Numbered from the stretch's first letter, positions 1 through 9,005 are shown. The stretch: DNA of 64,000 nt from Mediterranea massiliensis (GCF_900128475.1 NZ_LT635839.1:176904-240903); one strand, 5' to 3'. Program-made: numbers and translations. The notes: generated by a model from the letters alone, not told the origin.

Positions 1-31
1 CAAAGATAGTGCAAACCGAGAGAAGCACAAA
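1..31 (-). promoter_or_regulatory. Bacteroides-type promoter for a gene beyond the left edge
   Basis: On the minus strand a -33 TTTG (28-31) is followed after 19 nt by a -7 TATCTTTG (1-8), matching TTTG/TAnnTTTG. It points out of the window, so the gene it serves is not visible. Confidence 0.6.
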
Positions 32-84
32 GCGGAAAACAAAGTTTTCAGACTTTCGGTTCCGTGGTGCAGCCCCACAAAACG

Positions 85-144
85 AATACGGGTTACAGGA
101 CTCCTTGCAGAAAAGATGCTGCAAACAGACCTGTAGCCCGTATT
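85..144 (-). terminator. Long-loop inverted repeat downstream of HU
   Basis: Arms 85-99 and 130-144 are complementary over 15 nt with one mismatch, with a 30-nt loop. It lies about 40 nt after the HU stop codon on the minus strand. The following T-run is short (cgtttt), so this may be a weak terminator or an mRNA 3' structure. The rest of 1-185 shows no gene. Confidence 0.35.
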
Positions 145-185
145 TTCCTCAACAACGATTTCCGGCCGGAGCCGTCCTTCACCGG

Positions 186-452
186 TTACTCGAACCACAG
201 CTCGGTACTCGGCTTGAACTTGACAACCTTGCGGGCCGGAATCTCAATGGTTTCCTTGGTCGCCGGATTGATACCTGTACGCGCCGCCCTTTCGGCCACC
301 GACAATGTACCAAATCCTACCAAAGTCACCTTTTCACCTTTTTTCAACGCATCCATCACTACATCCAGGAATGCGTTCAAAGCCTTCGTTGCGTCTGCCT
401 TCGTCATATCGGCTCCGGCAGCCATGGCACTAATCAATTCAGCTTTATTCAT
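186..452 (-). CDS. HU-family DNA-binding protein
   Basis: Small basic histone-like protein that bends and compacts DNA as a dimer in the nucleoid. The 88-residue length is close to the usual 90. It shows the family signatures: N-terminal MNKAELI, a helical dimerisation half, the VGFGTLSV segment leading into the beta-arm, and [16 protein letters not shown] carrying the conserved arm-tip NP that intercalates into DNA. The C-terminal [11 protein letters not shown] strand is typical. It is transcribed alone, divergently from the rhomboid operon. Bacteroidales genomes usually carry several HU paralogues, so I give no specific gene symbol. Confidence 0.95.
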   Translation of the reverse strand: MNKAELISAMAAGADMTKADATKALNAFLDVVMDALKKGEKVTLVGFGTLSVAERAARTGINPATKETIEIPARKVVKFKPSTELWFE

Positions 453-553
453 ACCTTTTACTTACTAAGTTTACAGTTATTGCCCAACTGACAGAACAGG
501 TCTATTAGTGCATGGCCCATTCCAAGGCATTTATCTCTAAAAATCTACATGCG

Positions 554-584
554 CAAAAATATGGCAATTATTCTAATTATCAAA
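554..584 (-). promoter_or_regulatory. Promoter of the HU gene
   Basis: Minus-strand -33 TTTG (581-584), 19-nt spacer, -7 TATTTTTG (554-561). It predicts a 5' UTR of about 90-100 nt. The 453-771 intergenic region holds this promoter and the divergent rhomboid promoter; I see no gene in it. Confidence 0.75.
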
Positions 585-713
585 TAAAGTGAAAAGAAAA
601 ATATTACCAAACCATAAAAAAGGACCAGCCGAAGGATTTTTCCCGCCGCATCCGGCCATTTATCCGTATTTCTGAACAAAAAAGGAAGCGGACGGCACAA
701 AACTCCGTTTTCA

Positions 714-745
714 TTTGCCTATGCGCTCACCTTTCACTACATTTG
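714..745 (+). promoter_or_regulatory. Promoter of the rhomboid operon
   Basis: -33 TTTG (714-717), 20-nt spacer, -7 TACATTTG (738-745). The box lies inside the longest open frame, which begins at 715. This argues that the true rhomboid start is the ATG at 772. Confidence 0.75.
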
Positions 746-771
746 CGACCAAATGCATCAAACAATCTGAT

Positions 772-1506
772 ATGAACAATATTCCGACAGTTACTAAAAA
801 CCTGCTGATAATCAACGTGCTGATGTTTCTGGCCACCCTCGTGGCACAGAATCGCGGCATCGACCTGGGCAACTACCTGGGACTGCACTTCATACTTTCC
901 GACCGCTTCAACGCCGCCCAGCTCATCACCTACATGTTCATGCACGCCGGTTTCACCCACGTGTTCTTCAACATGTTTGCCGTCTGGATGTTCGGACGCA
1001 TCCTGGAGCAGGTGTGGGGTCCCAAGCGCTTCTTGACCTATTACCTGATCTGCGGCATCGGTGCCGGACTGATACAGGAAGGCGTAACGGCCGTCCGCTA
1101 CCTGACACTGGAGTCGGGCATGAGTCCGGAAGCCATCCAGGCCGTCATCGACCAAGGCTCCAAAGCCCTGCAATCGAACATGAACTTCGTGGATCCGGCG
1201 ATGGCCAGTCTGAACCTGGTACTGAACTCGTCCACCGTGGGAGCTTCGGGAGCCGTATATGCCATCCTGCTGGGCTTCGGCATGCTGTTCCCCAACCAGC
1301 AGATGTTCATCTTCCCCCTGCCGGTACCCATCAAGGCCAAGTATTTCGTCATGGGCTACGCCCTGATTGAGCTCTATTCGGGCCTGGCCAACAGTGCCGG
1401 CGACAACGTGGCCCACTTTGCCCACCTGGGCGGCATGATTTTCGGATTCATCCTGATAATGTACTGGAGAAAAAAGAACAGAGGAAATGGCTACTATTAT
1501 AACTGA
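772..1506 (+). CDS. Rhomboid family intramembrane serine protease (first of two)
   Basis: Integral inner-membrane protease that cuts substrate transmembrane segments. It has 244 residues from ATG 772, chosen because a promoter -7 box at 738-745 overlaps the longer frame. About six hydrophobic segments are visible. The GASG motif (residues 157-160) carries the candidate nucleophile Ser159, and HFAHLGG near the C-terminus carries the partner His (about 218), so the catalytic dyad looks complete. The N-terminal HAGFTHVFFNMFAVWMFG segment is the usual L1/TM2 signature. It overlaps the next rhomboid gene by 20 nt, implying translational coupling. Substrates are unknown. Confidence 0.92.
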   Translation: MNNIPTVTKNLLIINVLMFLATLVAQNRGIDLGNYLGLHFILSDRFNAAQLITYMFMHAGFTHVFFNMFAVWMFGRILEQVWGPKRFLTYYLICGIGAGLIQEGVTAVRYLTLESGMSPEAIQAVIDQGSKALQSNMNFVDPAMASLNLVLNSSTVGASGAVYAILLGFGMLFPNQQMFIFPLPVPIKAKYFVMGYALIELYSGLANSAGDNVAHFAHLGGMIFGFILIMYWRKKNRGNGYYYN

Positions 1507-2377
1507 TCTGAAAGACAAATACCGCAAAGGCAACATTTGCCTGCAACTGATATATATCAATGTGGCCGTCTTCCTATTGGTGACGGTCTGCGGAGTCATC
1601 CTGCAATTGTTCAATCTCACGCCGGCCGGATGGCTCAGTTGGCTGGAACTGCCGGCCTCCTTCAGCCGTTTTGTTGTACAGCCGTGGACATTGCTGACGT
1701 ACATGTTCATGCACTCCGGGCTGATGCACATCCTGTTCAACATGCTCTGGCTCTACTGGTTCGGGACAATGTTCCTGCAATTCTTCTCGGCCAAGCACCT
1801 GCGCGGTGTCTACCTGCTGGGAGGCATCTGCGGCGGCCTGCTCTACATGGTGGCCTACAACGTCTTCCCCTACTTCCAGTACATGATCGAGGGCTCTTTC
1901 CTGCTGGGTGCCTCGGCCTCGGCGCTGGCCATCGTAGCCGCCACCGCCTATCGGGAACCCAACTACCCGATACGCCTCTTCCTGTTCGGTACCCTGCGGC
2001 TGAAGTATCTGGCACTGGTCGTCATCGGCCTGGACCTACTCTTCCTGACTTCCAGCAATGCCGGCGGACACATCTCCCACCTGGGCGGCGCGCTGGCCGG
2101 CCTGTGGTTTGCCGCCGCGCTGAGCAAGGGCAGAGACATCACAGCCTGGATCAACCGCGTCATCGATGCCGTGGCCGGCCTCTTCAGTCCCCGTCCGCGC
2201 AAGCCCAAGATGAAAGTAAGCTATGGCGGCAACCGCCAAAAGGACTACGAATACAACGCCCGCAAGAAAAGCCAGTCGGACGAGATAGACCGCATCCTGG
2301 ACAAGCTGAAGCAGTCGGGCTACGAAAGCCTGACCGCCGAGGAGAAGAAAACGCTGTTCGACGCCAGCAAACGATAA
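1487..2377 (+). CDS. Rhomboid family membrane protein (second of two)
   Basis: Second rhomboid, 296 residues, starting inside the end of the first with an SD-like gagg just upstream. It keeps the HSGLMHILFNMLWLYWFG segment and the C-terminal HISHLGG histidine. The nucleophile motif is GASA (residues 141-144, Ser143) instead of the more common GASG. A cytosolic tail of about 90 charged residues follows the last membrane segment (roughly residue 205 onward) and is rich in K, R, D and E. It probably works with the first rhomboid, perhaps as a paralogue with different substrates. Whether the GASA change affects activity cannot be told from sequence. Confidence 0.88.
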   Translation: MATIITDLKDKYRKGNICLQLIYINVAVFLLVTVCGVILQLFNLTPAGWLSWLELPASFSRFVVQPWTLLTYMFMHSGLMHILFNMLWLYWFGTMFLQFFSAKHLRGVYLLGGICGGLLYMVAYNVFPYFQYMIEGSFLLGASASALAIVAATAYREPNYPIRLFLFGTLRLKYLALVVIGLDLLFLTSSNAGGHISHLGGALAGLWFAAALSKGRDITAWINRVIDAVAGLFSPRPRKPKMKVSYGGNRQKDYEYNARKKSQSDEIDRILDKLKQSGYESLTAEEKKTLFDASKR

Positions 2378-2387
2378 GACCCGCCCC

Positions 2388-3485
2388 ATGAAACTCCTCC
2401 GAAACGTCGCAGCATTCACCGTAGGGGCCATCAACGCCGTCTTTACCGCCCTCTTCCTGCTCACAGCCTACAGCCCCTACATACAGCCGGTAGAGCATCC
2501 CCTGCGTTCGTGCCTGGGCCTGGCCTTCCCCATCTTCCTGTTCGTCAACGTGGGCTTCCTGTTTTTCTGGCTGATCGTACAACGCTACAAGTTCGCCCTG
2601 CTGCCCTTGGCCGGCATCCTGCTGGCCTATCCGCAGGTGCGCACCTACCTGCCCTTCAACTTCCACACCGACCAGGTGCCCGAAGGCAGTCTGAAGATAC
2701 TCTCGTACAACGTCATGGGCTTCGACGGCTGCGTCAAGGAAGACGGGAAGAACCCCATCCTCACCTACCTACAGGAGAGCGGGGCCGACATCCTCTGCCT
2801 GCAGGAATATGCCACGTCGGAGTCGTCCCGACACCTGTCGCAACGCGACATCGAGCGGGGGCTGAAGGCCTATCCCTACCACCGCATCGACAAGTTGGGC
2901 AGCGCCCAGTCCAACCGCATGGCCGTCTACTCCAAGTTTCCCATCCTTTCCGCCCGCAAGCTGGACTACAAGAGCAGCTACAACGGCTCGGTGGCCTACG
3001 AACTGAAAATCGGGCAGGACACCCTGACCCTCATCAACAACCACCTGGAGTCCAACAAACTGACCAAGGAAGACAAGGTGGTCTATGAGAGCATGCTGTC
3101 CGCACCCGAGCGCGACAAGGTGAAGAGCGGGGCACGCCTGCTGCTGGGCAAGCTGGCCGAAGCCTCGGCCATCCGCGCCCCGCAAGCCGACGCCATTGCC
3201 CAAGCCGTACGCGAAACGGCCCACCCCTACATCATCGTCTGCGGCGACTTCAACGACACCCCCATCTCGTATGCCCACCGCGTTGCCGCCCAAGAGCTGG
3301 ACGATGCCTTCACCCAGTCGGGACAAGGCTTCGGCATCTCGTACAACCAGAACCGGTTCTATTTCCGCATCGACCACATCCTGGTCAGCCGGAACATGAA
3401 AACATACAACTGCACCGTGGACAAAACAATCAAAGATTCTGACCACTACCCCGTCTGGTGTTACGTCACGATGCAGGGGAAATAA
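2388..3485 (+). CDS. Membrane-anchored endonuclease/exonuclease/phosphatase (EEP) family protein
   Basis: 365 residues. Three hydrophobic segments at about residues 10-30, 42-63 and 68-82 precede an EEP domain of the DNase I/sphingomyelinase fold. Metal and catalytic motifs are in order: LKILSYNVMGF (Asn), DILCLQEY (Glu), VCGDFNDTP (Asp/Asn), RIDHILVS and DHYPVW (Asp-His). All are present, so the enzyme should be an active phosphodiesterase or phosphatase. The substrate may be a nucleic acid, a phospholipid or an inositol-type phosphate. It follows the rhomboids by 10 nt and closes that three-gene operon. Confidence 0.88.
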   Translation: MKLLRNVAAFTVGAINAVFTALFLLTAYSPYIQPVEHPLRSCLGLAFPIFLFVNVGFLFFWLIVQRYKFALLPLAGILLAYPQVRTYLPFNFHTDQVPEGSLKILSYNVMGFDGCVKEDGKNPILTYLQESGADILCLQEYATSESSRHLSQRDIERGLKAYPYHRIDKLGSAQSNRMAVYSKFPILSARKLDYKSSYNGSVAYELKIGQDTLTLINNHLESNKLTKEDKVVYESMLSAPERDKVKSGARLLLGKLAEASAIRAPQADAIAQAVRETAHPYIIVCGDFNDTPISYAHRVAAQELDDAFTQSGQGFGISYNQNRFYFRIDHILVSRNMKTYNCTVDKTIKDSDHYPVWCYVTMQGK

Positions 3486-3550
3486 ACGGACGATAGGCAA
3501 CCGATTTCAAAAAAATAATGCCATAAAGTAATATATTGTGAAAAAAGAAC

Positions 3551-3558
3551 TATATTTG
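3551..3558 (+). promoter_or_regulatory. -7 box upstream of secDF
   Basis: TATATTTG fits TAnnTTTG. No clear TTTG lies at the expected -33 spacing. It sits about 60 nt before the secDF ATG. Confidence 0.55.
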
Positions 3559-3617
3559 CAGCCTTGTAAATGCGTAGAAATTAATTAATAAAGTAATCAT
3601 AATAAACTAAAAGTAAC

Positions 3618-6596
3618 ATGCAAAACAAAGGATTTGTAAAGGCTTTTGCCATCCTGCTCACCCTGGTGTGCGTGTTCTACTTGTCGTTCTCTTTCGTTAC
3701 CCGCCATTATACCAACAAAGCACGGGAGATTGCCAACGGAGATCCGAAAGTGGAGCAGAACTACCTGGATTCGCTCGCCAATGAGAAGGTATGGTTATGG
3801 AACTGGAGCCTGAAAGATTGTAGAGAAATGGAAATCAGTTTGGGTCTGGACCTGAAGGGTGGTATGAACGTCATCCTCGAAGTGTCCGTTCCCGATGTCA
3901 TCAAAGTTTTGGCCGACAACAAACCGGACGAAAACTTCAACAAGGCACTGGCTACAGCTGCCCAGCAGGCCACTACCAGCCAGGATGACGTCATCACACT
4001 GTTTGTCCGCGAGTATCACCGCCTGGCTCCGAACGCCCCGCTGGCACAGCTCTTCGCCACGCAACAACTGAAAGATAAAGTCAACCAGAAATCAACCGAC
4101 GCAGAAGTCGAGAAAGTGCTGCGCGAAGAGGTGAAGGCCGCTGTCGACAACTCTTACAACGTACTCCGTACACGTATCGACCGCTTCGGCGTGGTTCAGC
4201 CCAACATCCAGAGTCTGGAAGACAAAATGGGCCGCATCATGGTGGAACTTCCGGGTATCAAGGAACCCGAACGTGTAAGAAAATTGTTACAAGGTTCTGC
4301 CAATCTGGAATTCTGGGAAACATACAACGCCAAGGAGATTGCTCCCTACATGCAGTCGGCCGATGCCAAGGTACGCAGTCTGAAAGCCGCTGATACCGAC
4401 TCTGTAGCCGCTCCTGCCGCCGCACCGGCTGCCACCAGCACAACCGACAGCCTGGCCGCCGCCCTGAAGGGTGAGACTGCCGCCACACAGAATGCCGAAA
4501 TAGCCCAGTACAAGAAAGACCATCCGCTGCTCGCCATCATGCAGGTGAACCCCGGCGAAGGTCCTGTAGTGGCATACGCCCTGGCTAAAGATACTGCCGA
4601 AATCAACCAATACCTGTCCATGAGCCAGGTGAAGAGCGAGTTCCCCAAAGACCTGCTTTTGAAGTGGGGCGTGGCCGCTGCTTCCTTCGACCCGAAGAAA
4701 CAGACCTATGAACTGTATGCCATCCGCTCTACCGAGCGTAACGGCCGGGCACCGCTGGAAGGCGACGTAATCGTAGACGCCAAGGACGATTTCGACCAAT
4801 ATGGCAAACCCTCCGTTAGTATGTCTATGAATACGGACGGTGCACGCCGTTGGGCCTTGTTGACCAAACAGAATATCGGCAAAAGCATTGCCATTGTACT
4901 GGATGGCTATGTATACTCCGCACCGAATGTACAGACAGAAATCACAGGCGGTAACTCACAAATCACCGGCCATTTTACTCCGGAAGAAGCCAAGGACTTG
5001 GCCAACGTACTGAAATCCGGTAAGATGCCCGCTCCAGCACACATTGTACAGGAAGACATTGTAGGACCTTCGCTGGGACAAGAATCCATTGAGGCCGGTA
5101 TCATTTCTTGTATCGTCGCCTTCATCCTGCTGATGGTGTATGTTTGCTCCATGTATGGCTTCACGGCCGGTATGGTTGCCAACGGCGCCCTGTTGCTCAA
5201 CTTCTTCTTCACTCTCGGTATCCTTTCTTCCTTCCAGGCTGCATTGACCATGTCCGGTATCGCCGGTTTGGTATTGTCACTGGGTATGGCGGTGGATGCC
5301 AACGTGTTGATTTTCGAGCGTACCAAAGAAGAACTTCGACTAGGTAAGAAAGTAAAAGATGCCTTGAAAGACGGTTATTCCAATGCCTTCTCCGCCATCT
5401 TCGACTCTAACTTTACGTCTATCATCACCGGCGTCATTCTGTTCTACTTCGGTACAGGACCTATTCGTGGATTTGCAACGACGCTGATTATCGGTATCGC
5501 CATTTCGTTCTTTACCGCCGTGTTTATGACGCGCCTCGTATTCGAGCACTTCATGAACAAAGACAAGTGGTTGAACCTTACGTTTGAGACCCGTCTGTCT
5601 AAAGGCGTACTACAAGATACGAAATATAACTTCATGAAGTACAATAAAACATGGCTTTCTAGCGGATTAATCATCGTTTTGATTTGCGTAGGCTTCCTCT
5701 TTATTCGAGGATTGAGCCAAAGTATTGACTTCACCGGCGGCCGCAACTATCAGGTACGTTTTGAACAGTCTATCGAACCCGAACAAGTGCGTGAATTGAT
5801 GGAAGGACAGTTTGAGGATGCCAACGTGACGGTTATCGCCATCGGTACAGACGGCAAGACAGTTCGTATCAGCACCAACTACCGCATCAACGAAGAAGGC
5901 AATAACGTAGACTCTGAAATCGAAGCCAAACTGTACGAGGTGTTGAAACCGTTGCTTACGAAGAATATCTCGTTGGAAACCTTTATCGACCGTGATAACC
6001 ACACAGGCGGTAGCATCATCAGTTCGCAGAAGGTAGGTCCGAGCATTGCTGACGACCTCAAGGTGGCAGCCGTATGGGCCGTTATCTTTGCCGTGCTGGG
6101 CATCGGTCTCTACATTCTCTTCCGTTTCCGCAACATCGCTTATAGTGTAGGTTCTATCGCCGCATTGACATTCGATACCATCCTGATATTGGGCGTGTAC
6201 TCCATGTTCTGGAACATTCTTCCGTTCTCCATGGAGATAGACCAAACCTTTATCGGCGCCATCCTGACCGCTATCGGTTACTCCATCAACGATAAGGTGG
6301 TAATCTTCGACCGTGTACGCGAATACTTCCACCTCTATCCCAAGCGCAGTACGTTCCAGTTGTTCAACGACTCACTGAATTCCACGTTGACCCGTACGTT
6401 GTTCACCGGTTCGTCTACGTTGATTGTGCTGGTTGTAATCTTTATCTTGGGTGGAGAGAGCATCCGCAGCTTCTCGTTCGCCATGATTTTGGGTGTAGTA
6501 TTCGGAACCTTGTCTTCACTGTTCGTCGCTTCTCCCATCGCTTACTCGCTGTTCAAGAAGAATGCCGTAGAACCGGCTGAAGAAACCAAGAAGTAA
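3618..6596 (+). CDS. secDF: Protein translocase subunit SecDF (fused SecD-SecF)
   Basis: Proton-driven accessory of the Sec translocon that pulls exported proteins across the inner membrane. At 992 residues it is a natural SecD-SecF fusion, the usual form in Bacteroidales. The SecD half has an N-terminal membrane helix, the LGLDLKGGMNVILEV signature, the P1 periplasmic domain with RIDRFGV, and a helix bundle with AVDANVLIFERTKEE. The SecF half begins near residue 680 with IDFTGGRNYQV and ends with its own bundle (GYSINDKVVIFDRVRE). An Ala/Pro/Thr-rich low-complexity insert sits at about residues 258-285 inside P1. It is followed by a strong terminator, so it appears monocistronic. Confidence 0.97.
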   Translation: MQNKGFVKAFAILLTLVCVFYLSFSFVTRHYTNKAREIANGDPKVEQNYLDSLANEKVWLWNWSLKDCREMEISLGLDLKGGMNVILEVSVPDVIKVLADNKPDENFNKALATAAQQATTSQDDVITLFVREYHRLAPNAPLAQLFATQQLKDKVNQKSTDAEVEKVLREEVKAAVDNSYNVLRTRIDRFGVVQPNIQSLEDKMGRIMVELPGIKEPERVRKLLQGSANLEFWETYNAKEIAPYMQSADAKVRSLKAADTDSVAAPAAAPAATSTTDSLAAALKGETAATQNAEIAQYKKDHPLLAIMQVNPGEGPVVAYALAKDTAEINQYLSMSQVKSEFPKDLLLKWGVAAASFDPKKQTYELYAIRSTERNGRAPLEGDVIVDAKDDFDQYGKPSVSMSMNTDGARRWALLTKQNIGKSIAIVLDGYVYSAPNVQTEITGGNSQITGHFTPEEAKDLANVLKSGKMPAPAHIVQEDIVGPSLGQESIEAGIISCIVAFILLMVYVCSMYGFTAGMVANGALLLNFFFTLGILSSFQAALTMSGIAGLVLSLGMAVDANVLIFERTKEELRLGKKVKDALKDGYSNAFSAIFDSNFTSIITGVILFYFGTGPIRGFATTLIIGIAISFFTAVFMTRLVFEHFMNKDKWLNLTFETRLSKGVLQDTKYNFMKYNKTWLSSGLIIVLICVGFLFIRGLSQSIDFTGGRNYQVRFEQSIEPEQVRELMEGQFEDANVTVIAIGTDGKTVRISTNYRINEEGNNVDSEIEAKLYEVLKPLLTKNISLETFIDRDNHTGGSIISSQKVGPSIADDLKVAAVWAVIFAVLGIGLYILFRFRNIAYSVGSIAALTFDTILILGVYSMFWNILPFSMEIDQTFIGAILTAIGYSINDKVVIFDRVREYFHLYPKRSTFQLFNDSLNSTLTRTLFTGSSTLIVLVVIFILGGESIRSFSFAMILGVVFGTLSSLFVASPIAYSLFKKNAVEPAEETKK

Positions 6597-6623
6597 TCAG
6601 AGACTGATAACCTATAGAGCACG

Positions 6624-6657
6624 ACGGGGACGTTCCACAAGGACGCCCCCGTTTTTT
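6624..6657 (+). terminator. Rho-independent terminator of secDF
   Basis: A GC-rich stem (acgggg 6624-6629 with ccccgt 6647-6652, plus inner pairs of cgttcc with ggacg) is followed by TTTTTT at 6652-6657. Confidence 0.85.
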
Positions 6658-6705
6658 ATGCCCATGACGGGCTCCTTGGAAGACAGGAGCGGCAGCCCTT
6701 CCCAT

Positions 6706-6835
6706 GCAGTGCTGCATGAGGGTCTGACGAAGTGCTTCGTCAGGGGCTCAGGAAGTGCTTCATGAGGGGGTAAGGAAGTGCTTCGTCAGAGGGTGACGCA
6801 GCACTTCGTCAGAAGCCAAGGAAGTGCTCCGTCGG
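6706..6835. repeat. Tandem array A: six units at an exact 23-bp period
   Basis: Six 15-nt units start at 6706, 6729, 6752, 6775, 6798 and 6821, each separated by an 8-nt, mostly G-rich spacer. The consensus is GAAGTGCTTCGTCAG. Unit 2 with its left flank (6724-6743) is a perfect palindrome. Unit 5 is inverted relative to unit 4: 6775-6788 pairs with 6794-6807 over 14 nt with one mismatch and a 5-nt loop (gaggg). The core AGTGCTTCGT is shared with array B near 28.7 kb. No ORF, repeat-spacer structure or known regulatory RNA fits. It lies between the secDF terminator and the tRNA terminator. Confidence 0.85.
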
Positions 6836-6867
6836 CCCCCGTCCGAACCGGAACCGCCAGAAACAAT

Positions 6868-6897
6868 AAAAGGACACCGGTACAGACCGGCATCCTT
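6868..6897 (-). terminator. Terminator of the tRNA-Arg transcript
   Basis: On the minus strand, arms 6886-6897 and 6870-6881 pair in 10 of 12 positions around a 4-nt loop and run into TTTTATTG. It begins 7 nt after the tRNA 3' end. Confidence 0.75.
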
Positions 6898-6903
6898 CTA
6901 TCG

Positions 6904-6975
6904 TAGCCCCGAGGGGAATCGAACCCCTATCTAAAGTTTAGGAAACTTCTATTCTATCCGTTGAACTACAAGGCC
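6904..6975 (-). tRNA. tRNA-Arg (anticodon CCU)
   Basis: 72 nt folding into a cloverleaf. The acceptor stem GGCCTTG pairs with CGGGGCT using three G-U wobbles. The D stem is GTTC/GAAT. The anticodon stem is GAAGT/ACTTT with loop TTCCTAA, giving anticodon CCT. The T arm is AGGGG-TTCGATT-CCCCT, the discriminator base is A, and CCA is not encoded. This tRNA reads the AGG arginine codon. Confidence 0.93.
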
Positions 6976-7052
6976 TTTTAACGAAAATCCTGCATCGGGA
7001 TGCAGGAACAGGCCACAAAGATAACACTTTCTGTCGATTTTCCGAAAAAAGT

Positions 7053-7083
7053 TTTGTTAATCCGATTAACTTTCCGACATTTG
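7053..7083 (+). promoter_or_regulatory. Promoter of korAB
   Basis: -33 TTTG (7053-7056), 19-nt spacer, -7 GACATTTG (7076-7083), one mismatch from TAnnTTTG. It lies about 50 nt before the korA ATG. Confidence 0.65.
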
Positions 7084-7135
7084 CGAACTGCGTTGTACGC
7101 ATATCCATAAAATTAACCTAAGAAAATCGTAAGTT

Positions 7136-8986
7136 ATGGCAAACGACATGATGGTCAAAGACCTGGACGAAGTGGTAGTACGCTTCTCCGGCGACTCCGG
7201 CGACGGAATGCAGCTCGCCGGCAACATCTTTTCAACAGTTTCGGCTACGGTGGGAAACGACATCAGCACCTTTCCCGACTATCCGGCAGACATCCGCGCC
7301 CCGCAAGGTTCACTGACGGGCGTCTCCGGTTTCCAGGTGCATATCGGTGCACAGAAAGTATATACACCGGGCGACCAGTGTGACGTACTGGTGGCTATGA
7401 ACGCAGCCGCACTGAAAACGCAATATAAATTCGTCAAGCCCAACGGTACCATTATCATCGACACCGATGCTTTCCAGAAGTCCGACCTGGAGAAGGCCGC
7501 CTTCCAGACAGAGAACCCCATCGAAGAGATGGGCATCAAGCAGGAAGTCATCGCTGCCTCCATCACCACGATGGTGAAAGACTGCCTGGCCCCGACGGGC
7601 ATGGACAACAAGTCCATCCTGAAATGCCGCAACATGTTTGCCGTCGGTCTGGTGTGCTGGCTCTTCGACCGCGACCTCAAGATAGCCGAAGACTTCATCC
7701 GCGAGAAGTTCGGCAAGAAGCCCGAAGTGGCCGAAGCCAACATCAAGGTCATCCACGCCGGATGGGACTACGGACACAATACACACGCCTCCATCGCACA
7801 CGCCACCTGCCGCATCGAGAGCAAGGTGAAGGTGCCCGGACGCTACATGGACATCACCGGCAACAAGGCTACGGCCTATGGTTTCATCGCCGCTGCTGAG
7901 AAAGCCGGACTGAAGCTGTTCCTCGGCTCCTACCCCATCACTCCGGCCACGGACGTGCTCCACGAGCTGTCCAAGCACAAGTCACTGGGCGTGATGACCG
8001 TACAGTGCGAAGACGAAATTTCAGGTTGCGCCACCGCCATCGGCGCTTCGTTTGCCGGTGCACTGGCCGTAACCTCCACCTCGGGCCCCGGCGTCTGCCT
8101 GAAGTCCGAAGCCATGAACCTGGCCGTCATCACCGAGCTGCCCCTTGTCGTACTCGACGTACAGCGCGGCGGCCCCTCTACCGGTCTGCCTACCAAGTCG
8201 GAACAGACCGACCTGCTGCAGGCCCTCTTCGGCCGCAACGGCGAAAGCCCCATGCCGGTCATTGCCGCCACATCGCCCACCAACTGCTTCGACGCAGCCT
8301 ATATGGCCAGCAAGATTGCTCTGGAGCACATGACGCCCGTCGTACTGCTGACCGACGGCTACGTGGCCAACGGCTCGGGTGCCTGGAAGCTGCCCAAGCT
8401 GGCCGAATATCCCGCCATCAACCCGCCTTATGCCCCCGCCGAAATGAAGGACAACTATGCACCCTACCGCCGCAACCCCGAAACCGGTGTACGCTACTGG
8501 GCCATCCCCGGACGCGAAGGCTACATGCACATCCTGGGCGGACTGGAGAAAGACAGCTGGACGGGTGCCATCTCCACCGACCCGGAGAACCATAACCTGA
8601 TGTGCCACCTGCGCGCCGAGAAGGTTGCCAAGATACCCGTACCCGACGTTCAGGTACAGGGCTGCGCCGACGATGCCGACCTGCTCATCGTGGGATTCGG
8701 AGGTACATACGGACACCTCTACTCGGCCATGGACGAAATGATCAAAGCCGGCAAGAAAGTGGCCCTGGCCCACTTCAGCTACCTGAACCCGCTGCCCAAG
8801 AACACGGCGGAAGTGCTGAAGCGCTACAAGAAGGTGGTCGTGGCCGAGCAGAACCTGGGACAGTTTGCCGCCTACCTGCGCATGAAGGTGGACAACTTCA
8901 CTCCCTACCAGTACAACGAAGTGAAGGGACAGCCCTTCGTCGTAGCCGAACTGGTCAAGGCATTCAACGAAATCATTAACCAATAA
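7136..8986 (+). CDS. korA: 2-oxoglutarate (2-oxoacid):ferredoxin oxidoreductase subunit alpha
   Basis: Together with KorB it converts 2-oxoglutarate and CoA to succinyl-CoA, or the reverse in reductive metabolism, using ferredoxin. At 616 residues it is the fused gamma-alpha form. An N-terminal gamma-type domain (FSGDSGDGMQLAGN near residues 17-30, about 15-190) is followed by the pyrimidine-binding alpha domain (GSYPITPATDVLHEL near 262, then the SGPG and GGPSTGLPT motifs) and a C-terminal domain with the AEQNLGQ segment. It precedes korB by 19 nt. The 2-oxoacid preferred (2-oxoglutarate, or branched-chain or other) is inferred from the typical Bacteroides assignment, not shown directly. Confidence 0.9.
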   Translation: MANDMMVKDLDEVVVRFSGDSGDGMQLAGNIFSTVSATVGNDISTFPDYPADIRAPQGSLTGVSGFQVHIGAQKVYTPGDQCDVLVAMNAAALKTQYKFVKPNGTIIIDTDAFQKSDLEKAAFQTENPIEEMGIKQEVIAASITTMVKDCLAPTGMDNKSILKCRNMFAVGLVCWLFDRDLKIAEDFIREKFGKKPEVAEANIKVIHAGWDYGHNTHASIAHATCRIESKVKVPGRYMDITGNKATAYGFIAAAEKAGLKLFLGSYPITPATDVLHELSKHKSLGVMTVQCEDEISGCATAIGASFAGALAVTSTSGPGVCLKSEAMNLAVITELPLVVLDVQRGGPSTGLPTKSEQTDLLQALFGRNGESPMPVIAATSPTNCFDAAYMASKIALEHMTPVVLLTDGYVANGSGAWKLPKLAEYPAINPPYAPAEMKDNYAPYRRNPETGVRYWAIPGREGYMHILGGLEKDSWTGAISTDPENHNLMCHLRAEKVAKIPVPDVQVQGCADDADLLIVGFGGTYGHLYSAMDEMIKAGKKVALAHFSYLNPLPKNTAEVLKRYKKVVVAEQNLGQFAAYLRMKVDNFTPYQYNEVKGQPFVVAELVKAFNEIINQ

Positions 8987-9005
8987 AATCGAGGAGGACA
9001 CATTT

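Noticed and set aside
6706..6835. CRISPR array
   Set aside because: Units are 15 nt with 8-nt spacers, far too short, spacers are not unique, and there are no cas genes.
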